NCBI RefSeq assembly: GCF_021129235.1
Contig: NZ_JAJOMA010000014.1
Coordinates: forward strand, 158,930-222,929
Reading direction: 5' to 3'
DNA: 64,000 nucleotides
DNA from: Kineosporia mesophila
GTDB lineage: Bacteria; Actinomycetota; Actinomycetes; Actinomycetales; Kineosporiaceae
The notes beneath the pieces were generated by a model. That model saw only the letters and a list, made by a program, of their open reading frames with translations, made no database searches and was not told the origin of the DNA. Made by a program: the position numbers and the translations under genes. Below, in pieces: positions 40,658 to 48,876 of this stretch (positions within the stretch are counted from its first letter, which is position 1; every line of letters begins with the position of its first letter).

Positions 40658-40810
40658 CTCCGCAAGCGCATTCTCGCCACCGGCACCGCTCTCACGATCG
40701 GCGGCGGCGTCGGCGTCGGCGTCCTCACCCTGGGCCAACGAGATCTACCAGGGCAACGCCCCCACCTCGTCCGTGATCCGGCAGATCTGCCCCGGGGAAA
40801 GTTTGCCTGA
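40658..40810 (+). pseudogene. Signal-peptide-like remnant running into a palindromic repeat
   Basis: A 50-codon plus-strand stretch reads LRKRILATGTALTIGGGVGV then GVLTLGQRDLPGQ, which looks like a bacterial export signal. GAAGGAAAGGA, a good ribosome-binding sequence, lies just upstream, yet no ATG, GTG or TTG follows it in this frame. The frame ends at the TGA in palindrome copy 3. It is probably a secreted-protein gene that lost its start codon and body. The rest of the gap 40539-40883 has nothing else I can assign. Confidence 0.35.
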
Positions 40811-40816
40811 TCACGG
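40771..40816. repeat. Palindromic repeat, copy 3
   Basis: CCGTGATCCGGCAGATCTGCCCC (first 20 nt at 40771-40790, arm to 40793) pairs with the arm 40794-40816, 18 of 23 positions. Shared core with copies 1 and 2: TGATC-GGCA and a CCCC/GGGG centre. This copy is the most diverged. Confidence 0.6.
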
Positions 40817-40883
40817 CAAAAAGAGAGAAGGACGTCATCAACAACAACCAGCCAGGCCGAAGAGCAGCCACCGTCCAGCGTTC

Positions 40884-42971
40884 CTAGGCCGGCGTCACCA
40901 GCACCGCCACGTCCCAGGCGCCCAGGGCCAGGAATTCGCCCTCGGTGGTCCTGGCTCCGGTGTGCAGGTTCTCGGCGGCCATCGGGACGGCGACGGACAC
41001 CTCGTCCCACGACCAGTTCTGCACCACCCAGAGCCGCTCACCGCGCTGGTTGACGGCGGAGTGCACCCGCACGGACGGCTCTTCCGGCTTCCACAGCGCC
41101 ACCGAGGGGGCCGCTGCCCAGGAGAGCACCGCGTCCGCAAGCTGGGGGTTGGGCAGACAACCGACCGTGGACACCCGGCCCGCACCGTGCGCGCGGGTGG
41201 TCACGGCGGCGTAGGAACCGTGGAACGGGTGCACGTAGCGGGCCACCACGGTGGCGTCGGTCACCTGGTACGACTCCGACCACTCCAGAGCGGCCGCCCC
41301 GTCGGGGATCTCGATACCCTCGACCCCGATGACGGGCACCGGCCCCGCCAGGTTGGTGTACTCCTCGTACCAGGCCCCCGCGGCCGCGCTCAGCCCGGCG
41401 CCCGGCGCCACCTCGAGACGGGCGCGGACCTGGGTGTCGGCGTATCCGGTACGGGGACCGACGATCAGATGGCCGCCCGCCTCGGCGTAGGCCAGAAGCC
41501 ATTCGATCACGAGGTCGTCGGCCGCGTAGTAGGCGGAGGCGACGAACACCGGGATCGTCCGCGCTGTTTCCTCGGCGTCGACATCGGTCAGGGCGCTCGC
41601 GTGGAAGACCCGGGTCTGGAGCCCGGCGTCGAAGGCGCCGCGGGCGAAGGCCTCCACGAGAGGGCCGTAGGAGTCGGGGATCGGCATACCGTCCGGTGCG
41701 GCGAGCGGGCCGAACTTCTCCAGCGCCCACTTGCTGGCGTGGTCGTAGAGCAGACCTACCTGGGCGTCGGGCTGCAGACCGGTGATCCGGTCGCCGAACC
41801 CGGCCAGTTCCTGGCCGATCGCGGCGATCTCGCGGTAGGTGCGGCCCGGCTTCTGGCTGTGCGGAAGCACACCGCCCCAATAGGTTTCCGGGCCGAAGTG
41901 CAGGGTGTGCCAGTGCCAGTACTCGATCATCTGGGCGCCCCGGCTGATCAGGGCCCAGGCCGCCTGACGGCGCTGACCCGGGTAGCCGGGCTGGTTCATC
42001 GACGAGAACCCGATGGATTGCGCCCCGACCTCGGTGACCAGGAACGGCTCGTGCCGGGTGCCGAACATCCAGTCGGCGCTGTGGTAGAGGGCCCAGGTAC
42101 CCTGCGTCCACCAGGTCTGGCTCTTCACCTCGGTGTCGGGCAGGGCCAGCGCGTCCTGCGCCTTGAAATACGGGTTTCCGGCGGTGACGTCGAAGATCTC
42201 GCCGAGCGCGTCGTCCCGCACCGTCGGGCGGCTGTACGACATGCAGGTCATCACGAACCGGTCCCCGGCGTACTCCCGCACGATGCCCGTCTGCCACGAC
42301 ATGAACTCGGTGAGCAGGTCGGCCTGGAAGAGCCGCCAGGCCAGGTCGTACTGGGGCAGGGAGTTCGCGTCGGGGCGCCACAGGTCGCTCCAGTCGCTGA
42401 GCCGGTGCGACCAGTAGGTCAGGCCCCAGGCCTCGTTGAGTTCCTCCACGGTGCCGAAATCCTGGCGCAGGTGGTCGCGGAACCGCTCGAACACGCCGTG
42501 GTTGTGCAGTACCCAGGCGCCGGGCTCGTTGTCGACCTGGAACCCGATGATGGACGCGTGGCTCGCGTGGCGCTCCAGGATGCGGCGCACGACCCGCTCG
42601 GCATGGAAGCGGAAGGCGGCATGCGTCACGTCGATCTCCTGCCGCATTCCCCAGCCGAACTTCTGGCCGGTGGCGATCTCGGCGTTGATCTCCGGGTAGC
42701 GGCGCTGCAGCCACGGCGGGATCGCGTAGGTCGGCGTCCCGAGGATCACCGAGATGCCGTGCTCGGCGGCGGCGTCCAGCACCGGGGTGATCCAGTCCAG
42801 GTCGAAGACACCGTCTTCCGGCTCCCAGGTCGACCAGACCGATTCCCCGATCCGGATGACGCTGAAACCGGCGGCCTTCATCTCCCCGAAGTCCTGCCGC
42901 AGCCGCGGCGTCGGCTGGTACTCGTGGTAATACGCCGCGCCGTAGAGGATCTGGGACGGTGTGTAGCTCAT
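40884..42971 (-). CDS. GH42 beta-galactosidase
   Basis: A 695-aa cytoplasmic enzyme. The acid/base is E149 in GFQVDNEPGAWV and the nucleophile E314 in FLVTEVGAQS. The opening ILYGAAYYHEYQP and FSVIRIGESVWSTWEPEDG are diagnostic of GH42. A trimerisation-like domain and a C-terminal beta domain follow. ATG at 42969-42971 with AAGGAACCGTC upstream. The adjacent MFS importer and a GH43 enzyme suggest use of galactose- and pentose-containing plant oligosaccharides such as arabinogalactan fragments. Confidence 0.93.
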   Translation of the reverse strand: MSYTPSQILYGAAYYHEYQPTPRLRQDFGEMKAAGFSVIRIGESVWSTWEPEDGVFDLDWITPVLDAAAEHGISVILGTPTYAIPPWLQRRYPEINAEIATGQKFGWGMRQEIDVTHAAFRFHAERVVRRILERHASHASIIGFQVDNEPGAWVLHNHGVFERFRDHLRQDFGTVEELNEAWGLTYWSHRLSDWSDLWRPDANSLPQYDLAWRLFQADLLTEFMSWQTGIVREYAGDRFVMTCMSYSRPTVRDDALGEIFDVTAGNPYFKAQDALALPDTEVKSQTWWTQGTWALYHSADWMFGTRHEPFLVTEVGAQSIGFSSMNQPGYPGQRRQAAWALISRGAQMIEYWHWHTLHFGPETYWGGVLPHSQKPGRTYREIAAIGQELAGFGDRITGLQPDAQVGLLYDHASKWALEKFGPLAAPDGMPIPDSYGPLVEAFARGAFDAGLQTRVFHASALTDVDAEETARTIPVFVASAYYAADDLVIEWLLAYAEAGGHLIVGPRTGYADTQVRARLEVAPGAGLSAAAGAWYEEYTNLAGPVPVIGVEGIEIPDGAAALEWSESYQVTDATVVARYVHPFHGSYAAVTTRAHGAGRVSTVGCLPNPQLADAVLSWAAAPSVALWKPEEPSVRVHSAVNQRGERLWVVQNWSWDEVSVAVPMAAENLHTGARTTEGEFLALGAWDVAVLVTPA

Positions 42972-42985
42972 GACGGTTCCTTACC

Positions 42986-44278
42986 TCAGGCAATACTCTT
43001 GATGCGGGTGATCATGAAGGCGCCGGCCACGGCCATCGCGATCGAGATGGGGAAGATCAGGCCGTACGAGCCCGTCGACACGGCGACCGTCGAGGTGATG
43101 ATCGGGCCGATGGTCTGCCCGAGCGTCGTGGCCAGGTTGAGGATGCCGAGGTCCTTGCCGGCCTCCTCCTTGCTCGGCAGCACATCCACGTTGATCGCCT
43201 GGTCGACGGAACCGAAGACGCCGTAACCGAACCCGGCGATCGCCGCGTAGAGGAACATGCCCATGGCCGAGGGGAAGATCCACGGCATGGCCACGCCGAT
43301 CGCGAACAGGGCACTGGCGGCGACGGCGGGCACCTTGCGCCGCCCGATCCGGTCCGAGATCGGCCCGGATCCGAGTGATGCGATCAGCCCGACCACCAGC
43401 GTGATGATCGACATCGTGGAGATGGTCGCCGCCGACTCCACCTTCGACTGCCCGACGTAGTTCTGCACGATGTACAGCTGGTACGCGGCGATCATCTGGT
43501 AGCTGATCAGCATGAACAGCCGGCCGCCGAAGGCCTTGTAGAAGTCCGGCGCGGCCTTCAGAGCCGGCGGGCGGAACGACACCAGCAGTTCGCGGAAGCC
43601 ACCGGTGGCGGGGGCCAGATGTTCCACCGGGCGCTCACGGGGCCAGACGATCAGGGTGAGAATGCCGGCGAGCGCCATCAGCACGGCCGCGAGCGCGTAG
43701 CCCGGAACGGTCTGGCTGATGAAGGCCGCGCCGACGAGGGCTCCGATCGGGTAGCCGATGGTGGCGCCGGCGCCGAAGAAGGCGGACATGGTGCCGCGGA
43801 CCTTCAGCGGGGCGCGGTCGGAGATCACGGCGACGGCGGGGGCGAGCATCATGTTCAGGCCGACCATGGTGACGCAGTAGGTGACCATGATGGCGACCGG
43901 ATCGGTGAGCAGGCCGACGGCGAAGAGCGAGACGCCGCCGAGGAGGCCGCCGCCAAGGATCCAGGGGCTGCGGCGGCCGAACCGGGAGCGGCTGCGGTCG
44001 GACAGGTTTCCGAACACCAGGTTGGAGACCAGGGAGACGATCGCGGTGACCGAGTTGATGGTGCCGAACCAGGCGTCCGGGGAGGAGACACCGATGTCGG
44101 TGAGGCGCTGCGGGAGCAGGACGGTGGCCACCATGGCCAGGCCGACGGCCCAGCTCAGGCCGAAGACCAGGAATCCGGCCCCGAATCTGGCGATGCGTAA
44201 GGGGGCCAGGGGTTCTCGGGTGTCGGGGGCGACATCGTCCGCGAGGGGGGCTTCCTCGATGGAGGACTGGGAGCTCAT
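42986..44278 (-). CDS. MFS/GPH-type oligosaccharide transporter
   Basis: A 430-aa 12-helix transporter. The loop NLVFGNLSDRSRSRFGRRSPW is typical of the sugar-cation symporter group, as in the homologous gene at 26084. Later motifs are GPISDRIGRRKVPAV and NVDVLPSKEEAGKDLGILNL. It lies 14 bp upstream of GH42 and 49 bp downstream of GH43, so the three are one operon. ATG at 44276-44278 with GAAGG upstream. Confidence 0.88.
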   Translation of the reverse strand: MSSQSSIEEAPLADDVAPDTREPLAPLRIARFGAGFLVFGLSWAVGLAMVATVLLPQRLTDIGVSSPDAWFGTINSVTAIVSLVSNLVFGNLSDRSRSRFGRRSPWILGGGLLGGVSLFAVGLLTDPVAIMVTYCVTMVGLNMMLAPAVAVISDRAPLKVRGTMSAFFGAGATIGYPIGALVGAAFISQTVPGYALAAVLMALAGILTLIVWPRERPVEHLAPATGGFRELLVSFRPPALKAAPDFYKAFGGRLFMLISYQMIAAYQLYIVQNYVGQSKVESAATISTMSIITLVVGLIASLGSGPISDRIGRRKVPAVAASALFAIGVAMPWIFPSAMGMFLYAAIAGFGYGVFGSVDQAINVDVLPSKEEAGKDLGILNLATTLGQTIGPIITSTVAVSTGSYGLIFPISIAMAVAGAFMITRIKSIA

Positions 44279-44327
44279 GGGGGAACCTTCTTTGTTCGTC
44301 TTTGAACGGGGTGGTGCGCAGGACCGA

Positions 44328-45848
44328 TCAGCGGTCGGATCCGGTGGCCCGGTAGCCGTCGAAGGTCACGGTGCCCTCGGTGGCGTAGAGCCCGATGACG
44401 CGGCCGGTGAACGAGGCGGCGGTCTCGGCGCTCAGGTAGCGGCCGTCGACGCGGGCCAGGCGCACCTGCTCGCCGCCGGCCTCGGCCCAGAGTTCGACGT
44501 GGTCGCTCGTCATCATCTCCGGCCCGAAACCCGTTCCCGCAGGGCGTACGGCGTCCAGGTGCAGCGTGACCGGGCCGGCGGGTAGGGTTCCCGTCCATTC
44601 CTGACGCAACCCGGGCACGCACGCGCGGGCGACGACGGCGACAGCCGAACCGGACGTCCGTGCTTCGATCTCGTAGTGGTGAGCCTCGTCGTACCGGACG
44701 GCCAGGCCACCCACGCCGGCCGACACGTCCGCGATCGTCGAGCTTTCGACGGCAATGGTGAGCTGACGACGGCCGATGAACGAGGGACGCGGGTCGTCGA
44801 GGGTGGAGCCGTCGGCGACGATGCTCACGCCGCTCTCGCCGAACGTGGCCACGCTGGCCGGGGTGCGGCGCACGCAGATCCAGCGGTGGTCAGGGGTGCG
44901 GGCCTCGTCGGTGATCGGTGCCCTGACGTCCAGAACCACGGGTTCGGCCACGGGCCAGTCATTTTCCCATTGCACGGTGGTGACGAACGTTTCGCGGCCC
45001 AGGGGCGAGAAGGCCCGGGTGCCGCCGCCGGGACGCACGCCCAGCACCACGAGCAGCGTTCCGCCGTCCGGTCCCTCGACGAGGTCGCCGTGGCCGGTGT
45101 TCTGGATCGGCCGGATCGTGCTGCGGGCCGTGAGGAAGGGATTGGCGTCGTAGGCCTCAAAGGGTCCCTCGGGGGAAGGACCCCGGGCGATCGAGACGCC
45201 GTGACCGCGTTCGGTGCCGCCCTCCGCGATGAGCAGGTACCAGAAGTCGCCGCGGTGGTAGAGGTGCGGCGCCTCGGGAAACATGAACCCGGAGCCGGAC
45301 CACAGCGAGCGCGGTTCCTCGAGCAGCCGGCCGCTCGCCAGGTCGACGCGGACCTGCTGGATGCCGAGGTGCTTGCCCATGTCCTCGCCCTCGAGCAGCA
45401 GCCCGGAGTAGGTGACGTAGGCGTTGCCGGTGTCGTCCCAGGTCAGGTCCGGGTCGATGCCGTTGAGACCCTCGAGCACGGTGCCGTCGCTCCACGGTCC
45501 GGCGGGGTCGGTCGCGGTGAGGACGACACATCCGCGCCCGGCGGGCACGGTGACGATCACGTGGAAGAGCCCGTCGCGGTGCCGGATGGTCGGCGCCCAG
45601 ACGCCCAGTCCGGTCGGGACCTCGTCCACGGCGATCTGCTCGGGCCGGGTCGCGACGTTGCCGATCTGCTCCCAGGTCACGAAGTCGGTGCTGCGGTAGA
45701 CCGGCAGACCGGGCAGGTATTCGAACGTCGAGGTGACGAGGTAGTAGACACCGTCGACCTTCACGACGCTCGGGTCCGGGTTGAAGCCGGGGATCAGCGG
45801 ATTCGGGAAGGGGGCACCGACATCCGCCGCGGGATGGTTCGAGCTCAT
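44328..45848 (-). CDS. GH43 beta-xylosidase/alpha-L-arabinofuranosidase
   Basis: A 506-aa enzyme without signal peptide. Five-bladed-propeller landmarks are NPLIPGFNPDPSVV (general base D25), GIDPDLTWDDTG (pKa-modulating D132) and MFPEAPHLYHRG (general acid E192). The C-terminal about 190 residues form the concanavalin-like domain common in GH43 xylosidases. AAGGAG is 7 nt before ATG 45846-45848; an ATG two codons earlier is too close to it. First gene of the operon and divergent from the LacI regulator. Confidence 0.9.
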   Translation of the reverse strand: MSSNHPAADVGAPFPNPLIPGFNPDPSVVKVDGVYYLVTSTFEYLPGLPVYRSTDFVTWEQIGNVATRPEQIAVDEVPTGLGVWAPTIRHRDGLFHVIVTVPAGRGCVVLTATDPAGPWSDGTVLEGLNGIDPDLTWDDTGNAYVTYSGLLLEGEDMGKHLGIQQVRVDLASGRLLEEPRSLWSGSGFMFPEAPHLYHRGDFWYLLIAEGGTERGHGVSIARGPSPEGPFEAYDANPFLTARSTIRPIQNTGHGDLVEGPDGGTLLVVLGVRPGGGTRAFSPLGRETFVTTVQWENDWPVAEPVVLDVRAPITDEARTPDHRWICVRRTPASVATFGESGVSIVADGSTLDDPRPSFIGRRQLTIAVESSTIADVSAGVGGLAVRYDEAHHYEIEARTSGSAVAVVARACVPGLRQEWTGTLPAGPVTLHLDAVRPAGTGFGPEMMTSDHVELWAEAGGEQVRLARVDGRYLSAETAASFTGRVIGLYATEGTVTFDGYRATGSDR

Positions 45849-45876
45849 CGTCATGCTCCTTCGCACAGCCAACTCT

Positions 45877-45978
45877 ACGAAACTGTTTCACATTGTTTCG
45901 TTCTGAAAGCGACAGTAGAGGGGCCTGCGGACTCGAGCAAGAGGCGTTTTCCCATCTGTATTTACGAAACTGTTTCGT
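45877..45978. promoter_or_regulatory. Twin LacI-type operators between GH43 and lacI-like genes
   Basis: Site A, ACGAAACTGTTTCAC (45877-45891), and site B, ACGAAACTGTTTCGT (45964-45978), share 13 identical leading bases; site B is a perfect 7-bp-arm palindrome. The centres are 87 bp apart, about eight helical turns, which allows looping. A half-site TTGTTTCG lies at 45893-45900. Site A is 29 bp upstream of the GH43 start. Confidence 0.85.
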
Positions 45979-45997
45979 CACGCGTAGACTGCGGCCA
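45961..45997 (+). promoter_or_regulatory. Leaderless promoter of the LacI-type gene
   Basis: TTTACG (45961-45966) and TAGACT (45985-45990), spaced 18 bp, predict a transcription start at or next to the A of the ATG at 45997. Operator site B fills the spacer, so the repressor would block its own promoter. Confidence 0.6.
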
Positions 45998-47055
45998 TGT
46001 CCGAGGACCGCGCGACGATGGAGTCGATCGCCGCCGCGACCGGTGTCTCCAAGGCCACCGTGTCGAAGGTGCTCAACGGCCGGCCGGGGGTTTCCGAGGC
46101 GACGAGGCGACGAGTACGCGAGGCGTTCGACCGACTCGGCTACGCCCCCACCACGCGCCCGGTCGTGCAGCAACGACGGCGCTCGTTCGTCGTCCTCTTC
46201 GACACCCTGGCCAACCTGTACTTCCTGAACTTGATGGACGGGCTGGTCGCCGAGGCGCAGAAGGCGGGCGTCGAGCTGGTGCCCGACGTGATGTTCCCGC
46301 TCGCGCCCGCCCCCCTGGGCCCGCTGGGGCCGGAGCGCATCCGTGAGCTGCACGAACGCGGCCACACCGGCCTGCTCGTCGTGACCACGCAGGTGTCGGA
46401 CGAGGTGGTCGCCGTGTGCACCGACCTCAGCTTCCCGATCGTGGCGGTCGACCCGCCCAACACCCTCGACCCCCGCGTCGCCAGTGTCGGCTCGAACAAC
46501 TGGTCGGGCGGTCTGCAGGCGACGGAGCACCTGGTGTCGCTCGGCCACCGCCGCATCGCCTTCGTCGGTGGTTCAGCCACCCACGCGGGCCTGCGCGAGC
46601 GCCTGAGCGGTTACCGCGCGGCGCTGGAAGCCGCCGGCATCCGGGAAGACCCGTCCCTGGTCTCCGAGGAAGGGGGCATGAGCGAGGCGGGCCCGGCCGC
46701 GCTGCGCATGCTCGACCTCCCCGACCCGCCCACCGCGTTCTTCGCCTCGAGCGACCCGGGTGCGCTGGACGTCCTCCGGCAGGTGACCCACACCCGACGC
46801 TCGGTGCCGGGTGACATCAGCGTGGTGGGCTACGACAACACCTACGCCACGATGCCCTCCCCGGTACTCCTCACCACCGTCCACACCCCCATCGCCGAAA
46901 TCGGCCGCGTGGCACTGGCAACCGTGATCCGGATGAGCGAGGGGGAACCGCCGGTCTCCCATCATGTGCAGTTGTCCACGTCGATGGTGGTGCGGGAGTC
47001 GAGCGGGCCCCCGCCGGGCCGGGCGAGCGTGGCAGTACCCCGGTGGGCGTTGTGA
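45997..47055 (+). CDS. LacI-family repressor
   Basis: A 352-aa regulator. HTH and hinge: MESIAAATGVSKATVSKVLN, then GRPGVSEATRRRVREAFDRLGY. The effector domain is of the periplasmic-binding type (LGHRRIAFVGGSATHAGLRE, SVVGYDNTYATMPSPVLLTT). It should bind the two palindromes upstream and release the GH43-MFS-GH42 operon on a sugar, likely xylose-, arabinose- or galactose-derived. No ribosome-binding site precedes the ATG, consistent with the leaderless promoter. Confidence 0.92.
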   Translation: MSEDRATMESIAAATGVSKATVSKVLNGRPGVSEATRRRVREAFDRLGYAPTTRPVVQQRRRSFVVLFDTLANLYFLNLMDGLVAEAQKAGVELVPDVMFPLAPAPLGPLGPERIRELHERGHTGLLVVTTQVSDEVVAVCTDLSFPIVAVDPPNTLDPRVASVGSNNWSGGLQATEHLVSLGHRRIAFVGGSATHAGLRERLSGYRAALEAAGIREDPSLVSEEGGMSEAGPAALRMLDLPDPPTAFFASSDPGALDVLRQVTHTRRSVPGDISVVGYDNTYATMPSPVLLTTVHTPIAEIGRVALATVIRMSEGEPPVSHHVQLSTSMVVRESSGPPPGRASVAVPRWAL

Positions 47056-47077
47056 GAACCCAGGAGGTGGGCGCCCC

Positions 47078-47433
47078 CTGACGAGGGTGCTGCGCACGAA
47101 GCAGCGTAACGTCGCACGGGATCCGAGCCCCGGCCGGTTTCTGCTCACCGGCTCAGCCGTGCCTCTCGGACATCCTGTGCACTCGGGTGCGGGGAGGATC
47201 GTGCCCCGGAGAATGCGGCCACTGTCGCCGGCCGAACGTGACCTGACGGTGCCGGCAGTTTCGCTGACCAGATGCTCGAAGCCGAGACGCCGATCCCGAT
47301 CAGCGGCGAGAGCGTGATCCGGCTCGGACACCACGTGCACGAGATCCTCGCCTCCGGGTTTCCCGGGATCCGCCCGTTGGGTGGACGGGTACGAACTGCC
47401 GGGCTGGACGGGGTCAGTCCCAGGAGATCGTGA
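47078..47433 (+). pseudogene. Decayed AAA/DUF4143-type ATPase fragment
   Basis: One plus-strand frame (47078 to about 47270) encodes DPSPGRFLLTGSAVP, HSGAGRIVPRRMRPLSPAER and VPAVSL. The next frame (about 47263 to 47430) carries on with EAETPIPISGESVIRLG, VHEILASGFPGIRPL and LDGV. Both are the middle of the DUF4143 ATPase family (about 420 aa), where these segments follow one another. The gene is thus frameshifted and lacks its Walker A start and its end. Its 3' edge overlaps the stop of the convergent methyltransferase. Confidence 0.65.
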
Positions 47434-48625
47434 AGGTGCTGGTGAGCCGGTGCACGCGGCGATGGACGAGGTCCGTCGCGGCCGGTGGCCCCTGGCGGGT
47501 GACGGTCAGGTGCGGGTGCGCCTGCGGGTCCCAGGCCGTGATCGCGGCGGCATAGCGCTCGGCCAGGTTCCCGGCGGCGGGGCCGTGGGCGTTGATCCCG
47601 ATCTCCCACTCGTTCTCGGTGCCGGTCGCACGCTGCGTGCGGTAGGCCATGCTCGAGCCCTCGATCAGGGTGGGCCAGCCGATGCCGTTGGGTGCGGGCC
47701 GGGGAATCAGCCCGGCCTCGTGGGCTCCGGTGTCGCCGGTCAGGACCGCGACGTCGAGCACGGTGACCAGCCACATGTCCAGCCGCTCGTACGCCCGCGG
47801 CCCCTGGTGCGTCACCCCGGTCCACCGCGTGACCTTCTCCCCCTTGAGCGACCGGCTCAGGGCGTCGACATCGACCGTCATGCCGTCGTCCAGGCGCAGT
47901 GCCACCCGCTGACCAGGAGCATCGTGCAGCACCGCGGATCGCTCCCGGTGCTCACCGACCCCCTGCATCGCCACGAAACCGGCCTGCGAGATGTCGACCG
48001 CCACCATGACGTCCAGGCCCTGCCGGACGAGGGTGACGGTCCGGCGCTGACCTCGCCAGCGGATCGGGGCCACGATGCGGCCGGCCTCGCTCAGCTGGTC
48101 CCACCACGCCGGGGGGATGTCCGTGGTCTCGACGGTCGCCAGGATCCGGTCGAACGGGGCGAACTGGGCCACGCCGAACGCGGCATCGCCGGTGATCACC
48201 TTCACCTGGTCGTACCCGGTGTCGGCCAGGAACTGACGGGCGCGGGCGGTCACGTCCTCGTCGATGTCCATCGTCACCACCAGCCCTTCCGGACCGGCCA
48301 GTTCGGCCAGGTAGGCCGCGTTCACCCCACCCGAACCGATCTCCAGCACCCGCTGCCCCCGACGCACCCGGGCCTGCTCCAGCTGGTAGGCCTGCATGTG
48401 CGGAGCGGACACCGAACTCAAGCTGATGCCCTGGGCGTCCCGCTTCGTGACCGCGGCCCGGAACGGGTCGTAGATCCGCTCGGCGTCGACACCCCCGACC
48501 AGATGCCGGGGTACCACGCGCAGGGCCTCGATGACCTCGGGCGAGCGCGCAGTCCCCTTCTCCCGCAGCACCGCGACCATCTCCTCACGGCGTTCATCGG
48601 CGGGACGAACAGACGAAGTCGGCAC
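47414..48625 (-). CDS. PCMT-like methyltransferase resembling the FxLD-lanthipeptide type
   Basis: A 403-aa SAM-dependent enzyme. The N-terminal half is a protein-L-isoaspartate methyltransferase core: PEVIEALRVVPRHLV, SAPHMQAYQLEQ, VLEIGSGGVNAAYLAELAGP and ILATVETTDIPPAWWDQLSEAGRIVAPI. The C-terminal about 170 residues, ending in HRLTSTFTISWD, are typical of the methyltransferases that accompany FxLD lanthipeptides and distinguish it from housekeeping Pcm. GTG start with GGGAG upstream. I find no precursor peptide, dehydratase or cyclase gene nearby, so the substrate is unknown. Confidence 0.72.
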   Translation of the reverse strand: MPTSSVRPADERREEMVAVLREKGTARSPEVIEALRVVPRHLVGGVDAERIYDPFRAAVTKRDAQGISLSSVSAPHMQAYQLEQARVRRGQRVLEIGSGGVNAAYLAELAGPEGLVVTMDIDEDVTARARQFLADTGYDQVKVITGDAAFGVAQFAPFDRILATVETTDIPPAWWDQLSEAGRIVAPIRWRGQRRTVTLVRQGLDVMVAVDISQAGFVAMQGVGEHRERSAVLHDAPGQRVALRLDDGMTVDVDALSRSLKGEKVTRWTGVTHQGPRAYERLDMWLVTVLDVAVLTGDTGAHEAGLIPRPAPNGIGWPTLIEGSSMAYRTQRATGTENEWEIGINAHGPAAGNLAERYAAAITAWDPQAHPHLTVTRQGPPAATDLVHRRVHRLTSTFTISWD

Positions 48626-48876
48626 GAGAACTCCCGAGAAGATCGACGGCAGAACGACATACGAAGGACGTCAGACCGGCTGACCGATCACCCACGCCCA
48701 GGTCGGGGAGCCTAGCGAGACCGAGCGGGGCTACCGGGAGGTTCTCCAGATCCCTGTCTCCCGATCAGTGAAGAACCGTTCCGGACGCCCAGCCCCACTC
48801 CTGCAGGCGAGTACGACCGCCGATGGCTTCCTTCAGACCGATCCGAACCCTTCCGATGGCCTCAGCGGAGGTTCGG

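Noticed and set aside
40119..43226. A 1035-codon plus-strand open frame opposite GH42.
   Set aside because: It is the antisense shadow of the GH42 gene; its composition is Gly/Val/Arg-rich and GH42 motifs are unambiguous on the other strand.
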